Positions 22,742 to 33,295 of a stretch of DNA of 64,000 bases are shown here, piece after piece (within the stretch, counting starts at the first letter, position 1; each line of letters begins with the position of its first letter). Made by a program: the position numbers and the translations under genes. Source of the DNA: Symsagittifera roscoffensis. Taxonomy: Eukaryota; Xenacoelomorpha; Acoela; Convolutidae. Location: NCBI RefSeq assembly GCF_963678635.1, contig NW_026971055.1, positions 1 through 64,000 on the forward strand, written 5' to 3'. Below the pieces are notes generated by a model. It made no database searches. It saw only the letters and a program-made list of their open reading frames with translations, and was not told the origin of the DNA.

Positions 22742-23156
22742 ATGAACAGCGATTTCATACTAACGGAACGTACATGCGCTATAGCGATAACCGCGGATGT
22801 AAGCTTCAAAATAGCACTAGCGGCTGACTTTAAAAGAGAGTATAAGAATCTCGAGTTTTTAAGGAAACAGAGGCCTGGTGTGGGAGGTATGATAGCGCTG
22901 CCCCCTGTTGCATATCAGATACCAGGTTTTTTGGTTACTAAGGCCAATGATAAGCAACACGTGAGTCCAGAGAGCCTGATATTGGCCTTGACTTGACTTA
23001 GGGATTTTCTGGTTGAGAGAGGAGTGACCTCTTTCTCGTTACGAGTCTATGATCCAAATAGGGGAAAGCTACATCCGAGAGAGTTATATACCCTTGTAGA
23101 CGTGATATTTTCAAAAACTGACAAAGAGGTTTACTTTATAAAAAGTACGATCTGAG
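22742..23156 (+). pseudogene. Macrodomain (TARG1/OARD1-like), copy A
   Basis: The ATG at 22,742 opens a frame to TGA 22,994-22,996. The same frame then continues with LRDFLVERGVTSFSL to a TGA at about 23,152. Together the ~138 residues read as a macrodomain. A short strand is followed by AADFKREYKNLEFLRKQ (the ADP-ribose-binding loop and helix), then PGVGGMIALPP, FLVTKAN, SPESLILAL and the TSFSL strand. This order matches the TARG1/OARD1 (ALC1-like) class, which binds ADP-ribose and can remove it from proteins. The usual Gly-rich GCGLDG-type loop is replaced by VYDPNRGKL, so catalysis is uncertain. The stop is a single change from CGA. The segment lies downstream of integrase in the same orientation and is probably the C-terminal part of the ancestral pol polyprotein or a separate product. 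Confidence 0.65.
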
Positions 23157-23159
23157 CAT

Positions 23160-23516
23160 ATGCTAGGAGTTGCATTCAGCGATAAGGGTTTTTATCAAGT
23201 TCACTTTTTAGGCAAAAGGATTAAGTTTTACGCTAGCTACTGGGCATTAGGTTTTTTATGTAGTAGTGTGAATATGTGCTGCTTTTGTGTTATGTTATCG
23301 TTAGTTCATGTTTTGTGTGATGTCTGTATCAAAGAGACCTTGAACTCTCCAGGTTCTGAAGGTGACTGCGCTCATTTGTGTTATCTTGACAAGATTGCAG
23401 GTGGACGATCCACCTTGGTGCTAGTTTTTAGATCAGGAACGAAAGAGAATTTCAATGGAAAGTTTTTAAAAGACGTGAATGATGTTTTATCTTGGAATTG
23501 GAGCGGCATCAACTGA
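23160..23516 (+). CDS. Cys-rich hydrophobic ORF, unknown, copy A
   Basis: A 118-codon open frame between the macrodomain and ORF2, intact in both copies. Residues about 25-60 form a hydrophobic, cysteine-rich stretch (ASYWALGFLCSSV, then CCFCVML), long enough to be one membrane-spanning helix. A more polar Cys-containing C-terminal part follows. Its base composition is more AT-rich than the neighbouring genes. The first codon is placed at ATG 23,160, four bases after the macrodomain stop. It might be an envelope-like remnant, a host-derived insertion or chance. No family is recognised. Confidence 0.35.
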   Translation: MLGVAFSDKGFYQVHFLGKRIKFYASYWALGFLCSSVNMCCFCVMLSLVHVLCDVCIKETLNSPGSEGDCAHLCYLDKIAGGRSTLVLVFRSGTKENFNGKFLKDVNDVLSWNWSGIN

Positions 23517-23642
23517 CGCTTTTAAGTCGTGACTTGATTTTTAGATATTGATTGATCCAATTTTGTTTATCGACCTTGAAGAATCAAAAGAAGACGACGA
23601 CAAGATACACACGATCGAAAGAGGGGTGACAAAAATGATTTG

Positions 23643-25824
23643 ATGGAATTTTTCTCAGCGAGTCTAAGAGCGACTCTGGACGAGAAATATCAGCGGCTGA
23701 TTGATTGTTATTTTGCACAAGAAGACCCGGGACTGGCGATGTTCGTGGTTGCGCTTCTAGGTGCGTAAAGGCGAGAGGGTCGAGGGAATCGCTCCACTGA
23801 AGTAGTGTTGATGCTGGCCTTCGGTGAGTCCAGGAGAGCCGAGAGAAGTCAAAACCGACTGATGAGATGGCGGCGAGGAGAAATGTCTGGCCACGTCTTG
23901 GCTCGTGAGCCGAAACTAGGCGAGCAGAGGGATCACTGGCTAGGTGAGATGCAAATAACTGTTCAGCCGGTGCAGCTGCTCATCAGAGCGAAAATACTAC
24001 GTGATGGGCCGGGCCTGTCACACTCTGCAGGTTTTCCAACGGCTGCTCCTCCACTGAAGAGAGTGAGGATGAATGAGATATAGATCCAGACCTCGTAGAC
24101 GATTGAGACGTTGGAGAAGAAGGAAAAGGATCACAGGGTACTGTGTGCCAATCTGCAGGAAAACAGTGCAATAGCTCGAGAAAGAGAGGAGTGGAAGAAG
24201 AAGTTCGAGGATATGTATATAGCCTTCAAAGAACAAGAGACAAAACACCTGAAAGCGTTGTATATGGCAAGGGTCAGCCTAGTGACGACTGAGGTTAAAG
24301 CGACGATGATCTCTTCGGATGGATCCAGGGTCACACGTCCCAAGACGAAGGCACAGGAGCTGTGTGCTCCGAGAGAGCCCGGGGCTCCTCAGGAGACGTC
24401 ACAGTCTGTTCTGAACCCGAGGAACACTATACCGGATCTTTCAGACACATATCTGGCTCCCCAGTTTCAGGAGTCATTCAATCAGTTGGCTAGAGCAGCG
24501 ATGAATGAGATCAACAGGACTACTGTCCGGACGCTGTGTAGGGTCGTCCCTTCCCAACGCCTTGATCATTCCTCGAGTAGCTCGAAGCGAATACCGAGAG
24601 CCATAGTACCAACGGGTACTACACACGGCGGAACGACTCAGAAATCTCGTGTAGTGGACACCAGGAAGAACTTAACGGTACGCAACCAGTTCGTGCAAGT
24701 AGCCGTGGAGCATCCTCGAGCTTGTCTGAATGGTATGGGCTAGAACCCTGCCATAAACAACCAGGCAATTCCCCAGGGAGTCGTCATTTGGTTGTGGGAG
24801 ATAGTCTAGTGAGGGATGTCAACGAGATCTTTGTCAGTGGTCAGACCCTTGTTCTATCTTTTGGAGGGGCCACCGTGGCTCAGGTTATCAAGATGATGGA
24901 GTTCCAGGGCGAGGACCACCTTGACACGTTGGTGATAATGCTCGGGACCAAAGCGTTTCGAGGGCCCCTATAACCCCAGATGACAAGAGGGAGCACTCAC
25001 TGATCTGCCTTATGAACGAACTGAAGGAGAAATACAGGCCCAGACTCGTAGTGATGTGCACGATACCGCAGAACCCGGAGGTGGGTATGCCGGTAGTGTA
25101 TTCTATGAATGGCAAGGTGACCCGGTGGAACGAGATGACGCGCAGTCTGGTGAGAAACAATCCCAGCGAGCTGCGACTCTTGGATCTTGAGACTATGCTG
25201 CGCATGATTGATCATCTCGCACTCGCCAGAGATGGGATACACTTCAACATCCAGCAAGGGTGACGCTGGACAAACGACGTGTTTCAGACACGGATAAGGG
25301 AAATGGAGCAAGAATTGAGGACAACCGACTCACTGGCTCGGACCAGTTCGACTGGAGGAGGTAGAGTGAGGGGCAATGTGTCGGAAACACTCGCCAATCT
25401 CCTCGGGCCCCTGGCAAAGGAAACGGGTGCAACCGCTCCCGTTACTCCAAGCTCAGATGTGAGAGAAACATTGGGTATTGCTCCTCCCCCTAGAAGACAA
25501 CAGTTGGAGTGCCGACTTGGGAGATCAGTTAAGCAGAGTCAGACCAGCTCTCAGACTATATCGAAGACGAGTAATCAGCCAGCCACGGCAACTCCTGCTT
25601 CCACAGGAAACCCGTCGAGGGGCGCCACACCGGCGGAAGGAGTTGAGCCACACAGCGTGCTGCTTTGGAACCGTCAAGATCCCAGCGGTTGGGGACAGTA
25701 TAAAACGGACATGTCAACGATCTTGAACATGAACACATTGACATGTCGAGTGGATGCAAAGAGGATGATGGGTGGAGACGGTCCCACAGTGTCGGGATTA
25801 TATCGAATACCGGGCGTAGACTGA
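23643..25824 (+). pseudogene. ORF2, copy A: coiled coil plus SGNH-hydrolase domain
   Basis: The ATG at 23,643 starts a frame that stays the same to 24,741 with only TAA 23,766 and two TAGs near 24,081-24,098. It encodes an N-terminal helical part, an Arg-rich segment, a Lys/Glu coiled coil (24,111-24,260) and a Ser/Pro/Thr-rich linker. An SGNH hydrolase domain follows, split by two frameshifts. Block I is HLVVGDS (Ser codon 24,803-24,805). The block II region is LSFGGATVAQV. At block III the expected G-x-N is GTK, next to the frameshift at about 24,960. The C-terminal part is LVVMCTIPQNPE with the catalytic D-x-x-H as DGIH (25,231-25,242). After a TGA (25,261-25,263) the frame continues into a Pro/Thr/Ser-rich tail to 25,824. 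SGNH/GDSL enzymes hydrolyse esters. The target here is unknown. Confidence 0.7.
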
Positions 25825-26774
25825 CTGTTAGCTCCGCGACCACGCTCAGGTTCATGGACCTCGATGGATTGCCTCAGGAGAATAACTTTGGGCCCTAGAA
25901 TACCTGATCTCTTACGGACGTCTGGAGGAGGTGTTAGGTGGAGGTTGTTGGGGGTCACGTCTCTTGTCATTGCCCCTCGCATCGGAGCGGCTCGTGATAC
26001 GGAAAAGAGAATGTGGAAATGGAGTGAAGGGATGAAGCCGCGCTTCATCAGTTGGAACGTTGCGGCCATGCACACGTTCGACTTCACGTTTCCAGATGCT
26101 TGGAGTCGGAAGAAGATCAAAGCACCACCTTCGAGGAGACCAGGGTTTTCCGCTGACGTGTGGAAAGATGTGTACACACCAGCAGATGACTGGTCACGAT
26201 TGAAGTGGCCAGGAGAAGCGAAAATAATAATATTGGAAGTGACAAAGGAGTGGAGAGGACGCACGTACATGATGATCGACGAGCTGGCGCCACATGCGAT
26301 GAATCGGTAGAGTTCCTGGTGAATGATGAGTTATTCTATCATGCAGGTGATCTGACCGTACCGGCGCGGCCGGACTCGGGCATGGACATGCAACAAGGCC
26401 CTTCGTTACCTCGACCAAAACCAGACACGAACGATGATGAACAGATGGATCAGGACGACGATCACATGGAGGGAAAGGGAGAGAAGTTGGATGGAAAGGA
26501 CCTAGGAGCTATGGAGAGAGACTTGCTGGAATACCAGTTTTTTGAAGACGACGACGGGGAAGTCGATGGAAATCTATTGCTGATGACACCATCGTCTTTC
26601 ATGTCCCCTACGAGGGATGTGCCGGCCAGCTTATCCCCAGTGGATCCAATAGGCCTGGCAATGAACAACCGGAGTAGGGACATACAGAAACTGCTCCATA
26701 AATCACCAAGGAGGAGAAGAATTGACGAGACTATGAGGGTATCCTTCCTGGGCACATTACCTGAAGAGGAATAG
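25825..26774 (+). pseudogene. Unrecognised coding region after SGNH domain, copy A
   Basis: Open pieces at 25,864-26,308 and 26,205-26,772 overlap in different phases. The first encodes a Trp/Arg-rich segment (FISWNVAAMHTFDFTFPDAW). The second encodes a very acidic region (26,400-26,560, Asp/Glu/Met-rich) and a Ser/Pro/Arg segment with a basic KSPRRRR run. It is probably the continuation of ORF2 after frameshifts. The acidic part ends with TAG at 26,772-26,774. I do not recognise a family. Confidence 0.5.
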
Positions 26775-26810
26775 GAGAGATACCAGAGTGAGCTTGAACG
26801 CAAGGCGGGA

Positions 26811-27317
26811 GTGACCTGGAACCGAGTGACTTTCATAGAAAGGACATGGGACGTGATACGCAGGTACGGGACGCAGTCCGTAATGAAGGTGGAGTTAAAC
26901 CAACACATCATGCGCGAGGTTCTGAAGAAATTAATGAGCTCTGTAGAGTCTGATGCTCTGACCGAGTCAGTTACAGAGGACAGTGCCGCTGATCAGCAGA
27001 TCACGAGAAGATTACCCGTCAGGCGAGCCAAGAAAGGGCTGAAGCGGTTGAAATGGAAGACAGGAAGCAGAACTGTGAACCAGAAAGTGTTGAAGACGAA
27101 AGCCAGTGCAGTGGTGACCTCCTTGGCAAGAGTAGCTCGTCCAAGTGAGAGTGGACAAAGAGATGGTGCGACGAAGGTTGGGGGAGAAAAAGAGAACCTG
27201 ATACCCCCTATGCTACTGGCAGCTTTGACCAGAAAGGTCACAAGATCGAAGAAGAGAGCAAGGACTTTGGCGGACACGAAGCTCGAAATGGAAGTCATCA
27301 GTCAGTGTGGATCTTAA
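26811..27317 (+). CDS. Basic, Lys/Arg-rich ORF, unknown, copy A
   Basis: About 168 codons, ending TAA 27,315-27,317. In copy B the same frame is open further upstream, from 40,391, because TAGGAG there reads TAGGTG. The N-terminal part (WNRVTFIERTWDVIRRYG) looks helical and globular. The C-terminal half is strongly basic (RRAKKGLKRLKWK; TRKVTRSKKRAR), which would suit nucleic-acid or nuclear binding. Codon use and composition match the neighbouring retroelement genes. Function is unknown. Confidence 0.45.
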   Translation: MTWNRVTFIERTWDVIRRYGTQSVMKVELNQHIMREVLKKLMSSVESDALTESVTEDSAADQQITRRLPVRRAKKGLKRLKWKTGSRTVNQKVLKTKASAVVTSLARVARPSESGQRDGATKVGGEKENLIPPMLLAALTRKVTRSKKRARTLADTKLEMEVISQCGS

Positions 27318-27350
27318 GGACTTGATTAGTATAAGCCCTCGCGAACCAAC

Positions 27351-27623
27351 ATGGCCCGGACGAAGCTGGAGGGACAACTCGGTGTGGTCGAGTATAGTCG
27401 GATCACAGTGCCAGACTCAGTCCACTTGGGAGATCCAGCAGGGGGATATATAGAGATGCTTAGAGCAACAAATTCCGCGAGAGGGCACATGATGGCCTGG
27501 GACGAGAAGCAAGCCATGCAAGATTATTTGAAGGAGCTGAAGGAGAATTCTAATCTGAGTCGGAAAGAATACGGCACGGTGATGTCCTCGGAGGCAAATG
27601 AAATTGGGCTGAAAAACTGTTAG
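27351..27623 (+). CDS. Unknown ORF of 90 codons, copy A
   Basis: Starts at ATG 27,351, 33 bases after the preceding stop, and ends at TAG 27,621-27,623. Mixed composition, ending in a Lys/Glu-rich helix. It is probably a segment of a larger decayed reading frame that continues at 27,686. It is identical in length in copy B. Confidence 0.4.
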   Translation: MARTKLEGQLGVVEYSRITVPDSVHLGDPAGGYIEMLRATNSARGHMMAWDEKQAMQDYLKELKENSNLSRKEYGTVMSSEANEIGLKNC

Positions 27624-27685
27624 AAATCTCTTGGAGGGCGGTCCTCCAATGATACTCCGACGAGACGACGTATGCACCTGCGACG

Positions 27686-28359
27686 GTGGCAGCATACCTG
27701 GCCTATCTGTGTGCGAGAACTGACTTGCAGGTACGACTGGCCTGGTGTTTGATGGGAATCAAGAAATCGGAATATGAGGCCAACAACGACTCGAAATCAA
27801 AGGAACAGGAACTGGAATTGATGGGAGCCCTGCGAGTGTTGATTTCTAGAGACAATTCGGCGATAGCCTGGGCTAAGCGTAAAGATGCTCTTTGCTTCGT
27901 GAGGTTCGTGGTGGATCTTATCCCCACTATGGTATTGAGAGAATGCATAAAAACCATTCGGCAAGCGGGTGTTGATTTTGAACGAAACTTTCTGAATGCT
28001 TCCCTGGATCCATATCAGGAAATGCCGCTGCCCAAACCAAATAAGGAAGCGAACGACATGGAAAGCTATCGCAGGTTGGAAGAAGTGAGAAGATACTCCA
28101 ACAAGGAGCTGAAAGTGAGCAGTGAGTCAATTAAAGCAGTCAGGGGACAAAAGGACTACGCGACACTGGAAAAGTTGAAGTCATTCCAATATGTGTCAGG
28201 TGTACCAGGGATGGCGCACAATCTCTTCATGGACGAGGAAGCCGGAGAAGCATACTTTGATTATGAGCAAGTTGTGCTACTTGATTTCTGGGTCGAGCGA
28301 GTCAAAGAAACTGGCGTGTTGATGGTGGAACCACCCAAGCTGGGAATCATTTCGGAATG
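27686..28359 (+). pseudogene. ORF3, copy A, truncated by the duplication junction
   Basis: The frame is open from about 27,686 (no ATG; GTG at the start) and reads a helical protein (CLMGIKKSEYEANND, DALCFVRFVVDLIP, then a Trp/Glu-containing end) up to the duplication junction. At 28,353-28,357 it fuses to the beginning of the second gag copy and stops at once (TGA 28,357-28,359 region). The intact continuation is seen only in copy B (41,302 onward). The family is not recognised. Confidence 0.55.
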
Positions 28360-30306
28360 AAACTGAGAAGCGAGAAAAACCTCGATGGCAATCAAGGGAG
28401 AAGTGTTGAGGCCGGACCGACGAGCGAAACCCTTATAGACCCCTTCGAGGAAGGGGAACAAACGCTGATCCGACCCGATTTTGAGCCAGGCGAGGACTTT
28501 GAACAGGAGGAGGTTGAAAGAAGGGAGGAGGCCTCGGAGTGTTACGAGGTCGAACCGAGATAAGAATTTTTGCTCAGGGAAATGTCCAAATCAGAGACTA
28601 GGAGCAACAAGTGGAGAAAAGAACGATCATCTCTAGTCAAGCAGAGCAAGAATTCGATGATGTCAATACCGAGTGAAGAACAAACGAGCTCGAAAACCAA
28701 GAAAAGCTGGAAGTCTTTGTACGACGAGCGCATGGCGTCACTACAAACTGAAGGTTTATCTTCCAGTAAAGACCATCTGGAGATAGCTCATCCGGATGTG
28801 GACTTCACGCCGTACCCAAGAGATGATAAGAGCAGGAAAGCGTTGTCCAAATCGCCGACCAGTCCGATCTCTGATTGGATAACCGTAGGAGTGTCCTCGA
28901 CGTTCGACAGGTTGATGATGTCGATGGAAACACATGAGGGCGGCGCGTCATCAAGTACCAGGCTACAACCCCAGTTGACCTCATCTTCTCTGGGTCTCAC
29001 CCCGGTAACGGGGGCGGCTGGCGATATAAGTGACATTTTTGCTGTCGTAAGGACAGGGCTTGAAGAGCTGCAACGAGACATGACTAAGAGAATAGATCGA
29101 GTCGAGGAGAAAGCTCACCAGGGTCAACAGAAATTGCGAGTTGAGCTAACGAACGTGAAGTCGCAGGCGAGAGTCGATCAGGCTCAATTGTTTCGTAACA
29201 CCGCTCAATGCCTAACGGAGAGCTTGGCTCAAGCAACTAAGGAGTCGGAAGAAAGAGAACTTAGTATGACAAGAGAGATCGAGCGACTGCTGACGATCAC
29301 GATAATACCTATGCTGTTATGTTGACTAGCCTGGAAAAAAGTTGGATGCCAAATCTGATCTGATGATGCGGAAGCTTGACGAGATCTTGAGCGGGGGTAA
29401 TCCGGAGGAGCATTCCGCCCCAAGGGAGCGCTCACGTCAGCAAATGATGGAGACGGAGCACACAGCTATGCCGGAGCTCAGAAAGTTCGAGAACGACTTA
29501 CGAATCTAAGTATAGGGAGCGGCCCATGGCAGCCCCATAGAGTCTAGGTTGGACAAACCCGGTCCCGCCCGCCGGAGGCGGATGCCACCCCAGAGACACG
29601 ATTGCCCACTGTACCACAAGTCAGATCAATGCCAGATCTGACTACAGTCTCGAAGGACACAACGATGTATGCTTAGATGTTTGAGCCTCTGAATACATCC
29701 CTTGAAACATTCATCATCAAGCTCTCGAAGTCAACCGAGAGAGGAGAGAGGTCATGGACACTCAAAAAGCCGAAATCATACAAGGACGAGTCAGATGGCT
29801 GCATCGAAATTTGGATAGAGGTGATGAAGTTACCTTTTGAAGAAGAGAACCTCTCAAAGAAACAGGAATGCAGCGCATTGACAAGCAACCTGGAGTTTAC
29901 CGCCCAAAGTTGTGTAATGGCGAAAAGGTCGAATGAACGAGACAGCGCTCGCAAGATATTTGACAACTGGCTGAATCGCTTCGGCTCTGGTGTGCAAGGA
30001 CATCAGGCTATGGTGAAGTTCGAAAAGAGGCGTCAAAGATATGACAAGTCCAAAGACAAGTTATTGGACGACCTGGAACTACTCAGAAGGAGAAGCAATC
30101 CTGATGAGAGAATATCGGAGCGAAACTTGGCGATTGCCTCGAAGTTCATGGATGGAGTAAAGACTGAGGAGCTAAAAACCATGTTAGCCACACACTTCAC
30201 CCTGTCGCTTGACCATGTACCCACGCCGGATGATTTGCGTATGAAGTCGCGCGAATATTTGCTCATAAAACCGAGGGCGCAAAACCGTTACAGCAATTAT
30301 AGCTAA
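28353..30306 (+). pseudogene. gag-like gene, copy B
   Basis: Counterpart of 14,742-16,690. It lacks the first ~55 codons because the duplication starts inside gag. ATG 28,357 opens the acidic segment (stop 28,561), and the coiled-coil frame is open at 28,570-29,323. The capsid-like region is a single open frame of 209 codons (29,677-30,304) because copy B lacks the extra A found at about 16,292 in copy A. Copy B thus preserves the older state of that region. A 4-base CCGC insertion lies near 29,566. The internal 1,154-bp gag duplication follows as in copy A. Confidence 0.65.
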
Positions 30307-31138
30307 CGAACGTGAAGTCGCAGGCGAGAATCGATCAGGCTCAATTGATTCGTAACACCGATCAATGCCTAGCGGAGAGCTTGGCTCGAGCAACTAAGGA
30401 GCCAGAAGAAAGAGAAATTAAGATGACAAGAGAGATCGAGCGACTGCTGAACGATCACGATAATACCTATGCTCATACGATGACTAGCCTGGAAAAAAGG
30501 ATGGATGCCAAATCTGATCTGATGTTGCTGAAGCTTGTCGAGATCTTAAACGGGGGTAATCGGGAGGAGCGTTCCGCCCCAAGGGAGCGCTCACGCCAGC
30601 AAATGATGGAGACGGAGCACGCAGTTATGCCGGGGCCCAGCAAAGTTCGAGAACGAATTACGAATCTAAGCATAGGGAGCGGCCCAGGGCAGCCCCATTG
30701 AGGCCAGATTGGACAAACCCGGTCCCGCCGGAGGCGGATGCCACCCCGGAGACACGATTGCCCCCTGTGCCACAAGTCAGATCAGTGCCAGATCTGACCA
30801 CAGTCTCGCAGGACACAACGTTGTATGCTTCGATGTTTGAACCTCTGAATAGATCCCTTGAAACAATATCACCAAGCTCTCAAATTCAACCGAGAGAGGA
30901 GAGAGGTCAAGGAGGACATTCAAAAAGCCGAAGTCATACATGGACGAGTCAGACGGCTGCATTTATATTTGGATTGAGGTGAAGAAGTTACCTTTTGAAG
31001 AATAGAATCTCTCAAAGAAACACGAACGCAGCGCAATGAAAAGCAACCTGGGGGTACCGCCCTAAGTTGTGTAATGGCGAAGAGGTCGAGTGAACGAGAC
31101 AGCGTTCGCAAGATATTCGACATCTTGCCGAATCGCTC
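30307..31138 (+). pseudogene. Second partial gag copy, joined to pol (copy B)
   Basis: Counterpart of 16,691-17,524 with the same structure. The coiled coil is open at 30,312-30,699, the Pro-rich linker at 30,698-30,980 and the capsid remnant is decayed. The same jump into the post-protease pol linker occurs at about 31,138. No protease or zinc knuckle is present. Confidence 0.7.
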
Positions 31139-33220
31139 TCGACGACGGGTTGATCAGGATCAAAGATCAGGAGAGGAACTATGAAAAGAAACTTCTTAAT
31201 AAGACCTTAATTAACCAGGCAAAGGCGTCAATTTTTCTGAATCAAAAAGTTAGATTGAAGCCAAGCCAAGCCATAGTAGCGAAGTTTATGATGAGGAGCT
31301 TGAATGAAAACAGTAATGACAGACAGATGAGTCTGGTACCAAATCCAAACAGTAAGAGCTCAGCTTTTTTGGGAAGAAGCTTCTCACTCACTCAGAGCGG
31401 ACTGTGTGTGAGTATGTTGTTGAACACAGAAGGAACCACAGTGACAATACAGAGGGGAAAGAAATTTGGCTACGCCTTGCCTCTGATGACAGACTTTCGG
31501 AGTGTGGAGAACTTGAAAAAGTTTGATGTAACTAAATGTTCCTTCCTTGCACCCGGACCAGGAGTGTGTACTGAAGAGAATAAATGAATTTAAATTTAAC
31601 TTCTAAGAAATTGTTTTCAATGAAGTCGGAGACAGATGATGGGTTGTCTAGTTGTTCGAATTTTCCCGAGAGACTAACAGAAACAGAGTTAGCAGCAAAT
31701 TAAAATGTCCTGCCCGAGATAGAACATCTGAAGGGTAAATTATCGGACAAAGAACTAAATTTGCTTACGGCGGTGCTAAATTGGAATGCATACGTTTTTT
31801 CGAGTCATAAGGCCGAGATAGAATGGTGCAATTTTGTAGAACACGAGATTGAGATAGAAGAGGGCTCGGTACCTCATAGGGAAGGGGCGAGGAGTTTGAC
31901 CCCACTTAACTCAGAAGCGTGCAGGAAAGAAATCGAGATTTTAATGGAGTACGACTTGATTGAGCCATCGAAGTCCCAGTGGCCTTGTGGCGTGGCCAGG
32001 GCCGAGAAGAAACGGGCAACTCAAGTTGTTTTTGAGATTTCCGTTACCTGAATGCAGTGACGATAAAGGACGCATACCCGATTCCCTGCATCGATGAGAG
32101 CCTTTCCAAGCTGGGGGACGCGAAGTTCTTTCGACGTTGGATTTGGGCTCTGCGTTCTGGCAAGTGCCAGTCAGGTGCAAGATCGGCAGAAAACGGGCTT
32201 CGCGTGCGAGCTGGGATTGTTCCAGTGGAAGAAGATGCCGTTCGGATTGTGCAACGCGACGTCCTTATTCCAGCGAATAATGGCCCAGGCACTCACAATA
32301 GTAACAAACAAATACGGGAACCTCATCTGGTGTTACGTCGATGATGTCGTAATAGCAACACCAACCTGGAGGATCATATAGAGAGGTTGAATGAAGTGTT
32401 CACTTGCATGAAACAAGCGGGCCTGAAGTGTAAACTCTCCAAGTGTGAAATCCTCAGGGACTCAATAAAGTATCTGAGCCGCCTTGTGGATAAGCATGGA
32501 GAAAGACCGGATCCTGAAGCGGTCGAAGCGGTCTTGACCTGAAAGGCGCCTATCACAGACGCGCAAATGATGAGCAATTTGGGATTTTCTAAATATTATC
32601 GAGAGCTCATCAAGGGATACGCCGATAAGATATACTCTAAGCAGCAGTTGATGAGAAACAAGGGTAAAAAATTCACTTGGACTGATGACGCACAAGTTTC
32701 ATTTGACAATATTAAACGCGAACTTTGCGAGGCACCGGTCCCCGGCATGCCAACAGAGAAGGTGATGTGTGTGTTAGACACGGATGTATCAGTGGTTGCG
32801 ATATCGGGCATAATTCACCAGGAGCAGGAAAGGAACGGGAGAACGGTTCTCCGTCCGATAGCCTATGTAAGTAAGATCCTGAGCGATACCGAAATGAAGT
32901 ATGGTGCGCCAAAAGCGGAAAAGTTCGCGGTGATATTTTTTGTGGGAAAAAACAGAGCCTTCTTGGGGAGTGGTCCCTTTAAGTTGCGTGTGGATAGTCG
33001 TGCTCTTGCCCGGCTGAAAACCTATTCGATGGATCAAAGTTATATTGGTCGTTGGATCGTGCGCCTGGACCGATACCACTCGATCATAGAGCACTGTACC
33101 CGTGACAAGCACCAGAACGCTGACAGCCTCAGTAAAAATACAGAGTTCAACAAGCGATTAGAAGAGAAGCAGGCTAACCAAGCAAAAATCACAGACGGAT
33201 TTTCATTCCTAGATAAGTAG
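31139..33220 (+). pseudogene. Ty3/gypsy reverse transcriptase and RNase H, copy B
   Basis: Counterpart of 17,525-19,619. The linker is open at 31,090-31,585, RT fingers at 31,761-32,049 and the YVDD motif lies at 32,334-32,345. The same TGA interrupts the thumb (about 32,540). The RNase H frame is open at 32,567-33,218. It lacks the 13-base insertion present near 18,025 of copy A and in that place matches the older fragment at about 7,870. The inactivating lesions in the RT palm are shared with copy A. Confidence 0.92.
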
Positions 33221-33295
33221 ACCTAGGATAAACTAATACTCACTAGGTGGCCAGACAAGTCAGGGCACCCCATACTAGGACACCCTGAACTTCCG

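Larger units (their letters stand above)
14742..28352 (+). repeat. 13.6-kb tandem duplication, copy A
   Basis: This runs from within gag (CGGAATGAAACTG at 14,742) to the middle of ORF3. Every feature inside recurs 13,601-13,616 bases downstream. The offsets change only at a few small indels: +4 at 29,566 in B; +1 at about 16,292 in A; +13 at about 18,025 in A; +15 at about 35,010 in B. The rest is almost identical, with isolated substitutions. Most disabling stops and frameshifts are shared. Confidence 0.97.

Noticed and set aside
24722..25263. SGNH segment as ORF1 esterase of a CR1-type LINE
   Set aside because: No LINE endonuclease or LINE-type RT follows. The neighbours are an LTR-type pol upstream and unrecognised ORFs downstream, all on one strand and co-duplicated.
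25674..26270. 198-codon open frame on the minus strand
   Set aside because: It lies opposite the SGNH-gene continuation, has no recognisable motif, and recurs opposite copy B only because the DNA is duplicated. It is treated as an antisense shadow.
26462..26911. 149-codon minus-strand open frame (also at 40,078)
   Set aside because: It is a Ser/Phe-rich shadow of the acidic coding region on the plus strand.
27680..27712. ATVAAYLAYL-like start resembling the N-terminal domain of tyrosine recombinases
   Set aside because: The similarity covers only ten residues. No R-H-R-Y catalytic motifs follow in the remaining ~290 codons.
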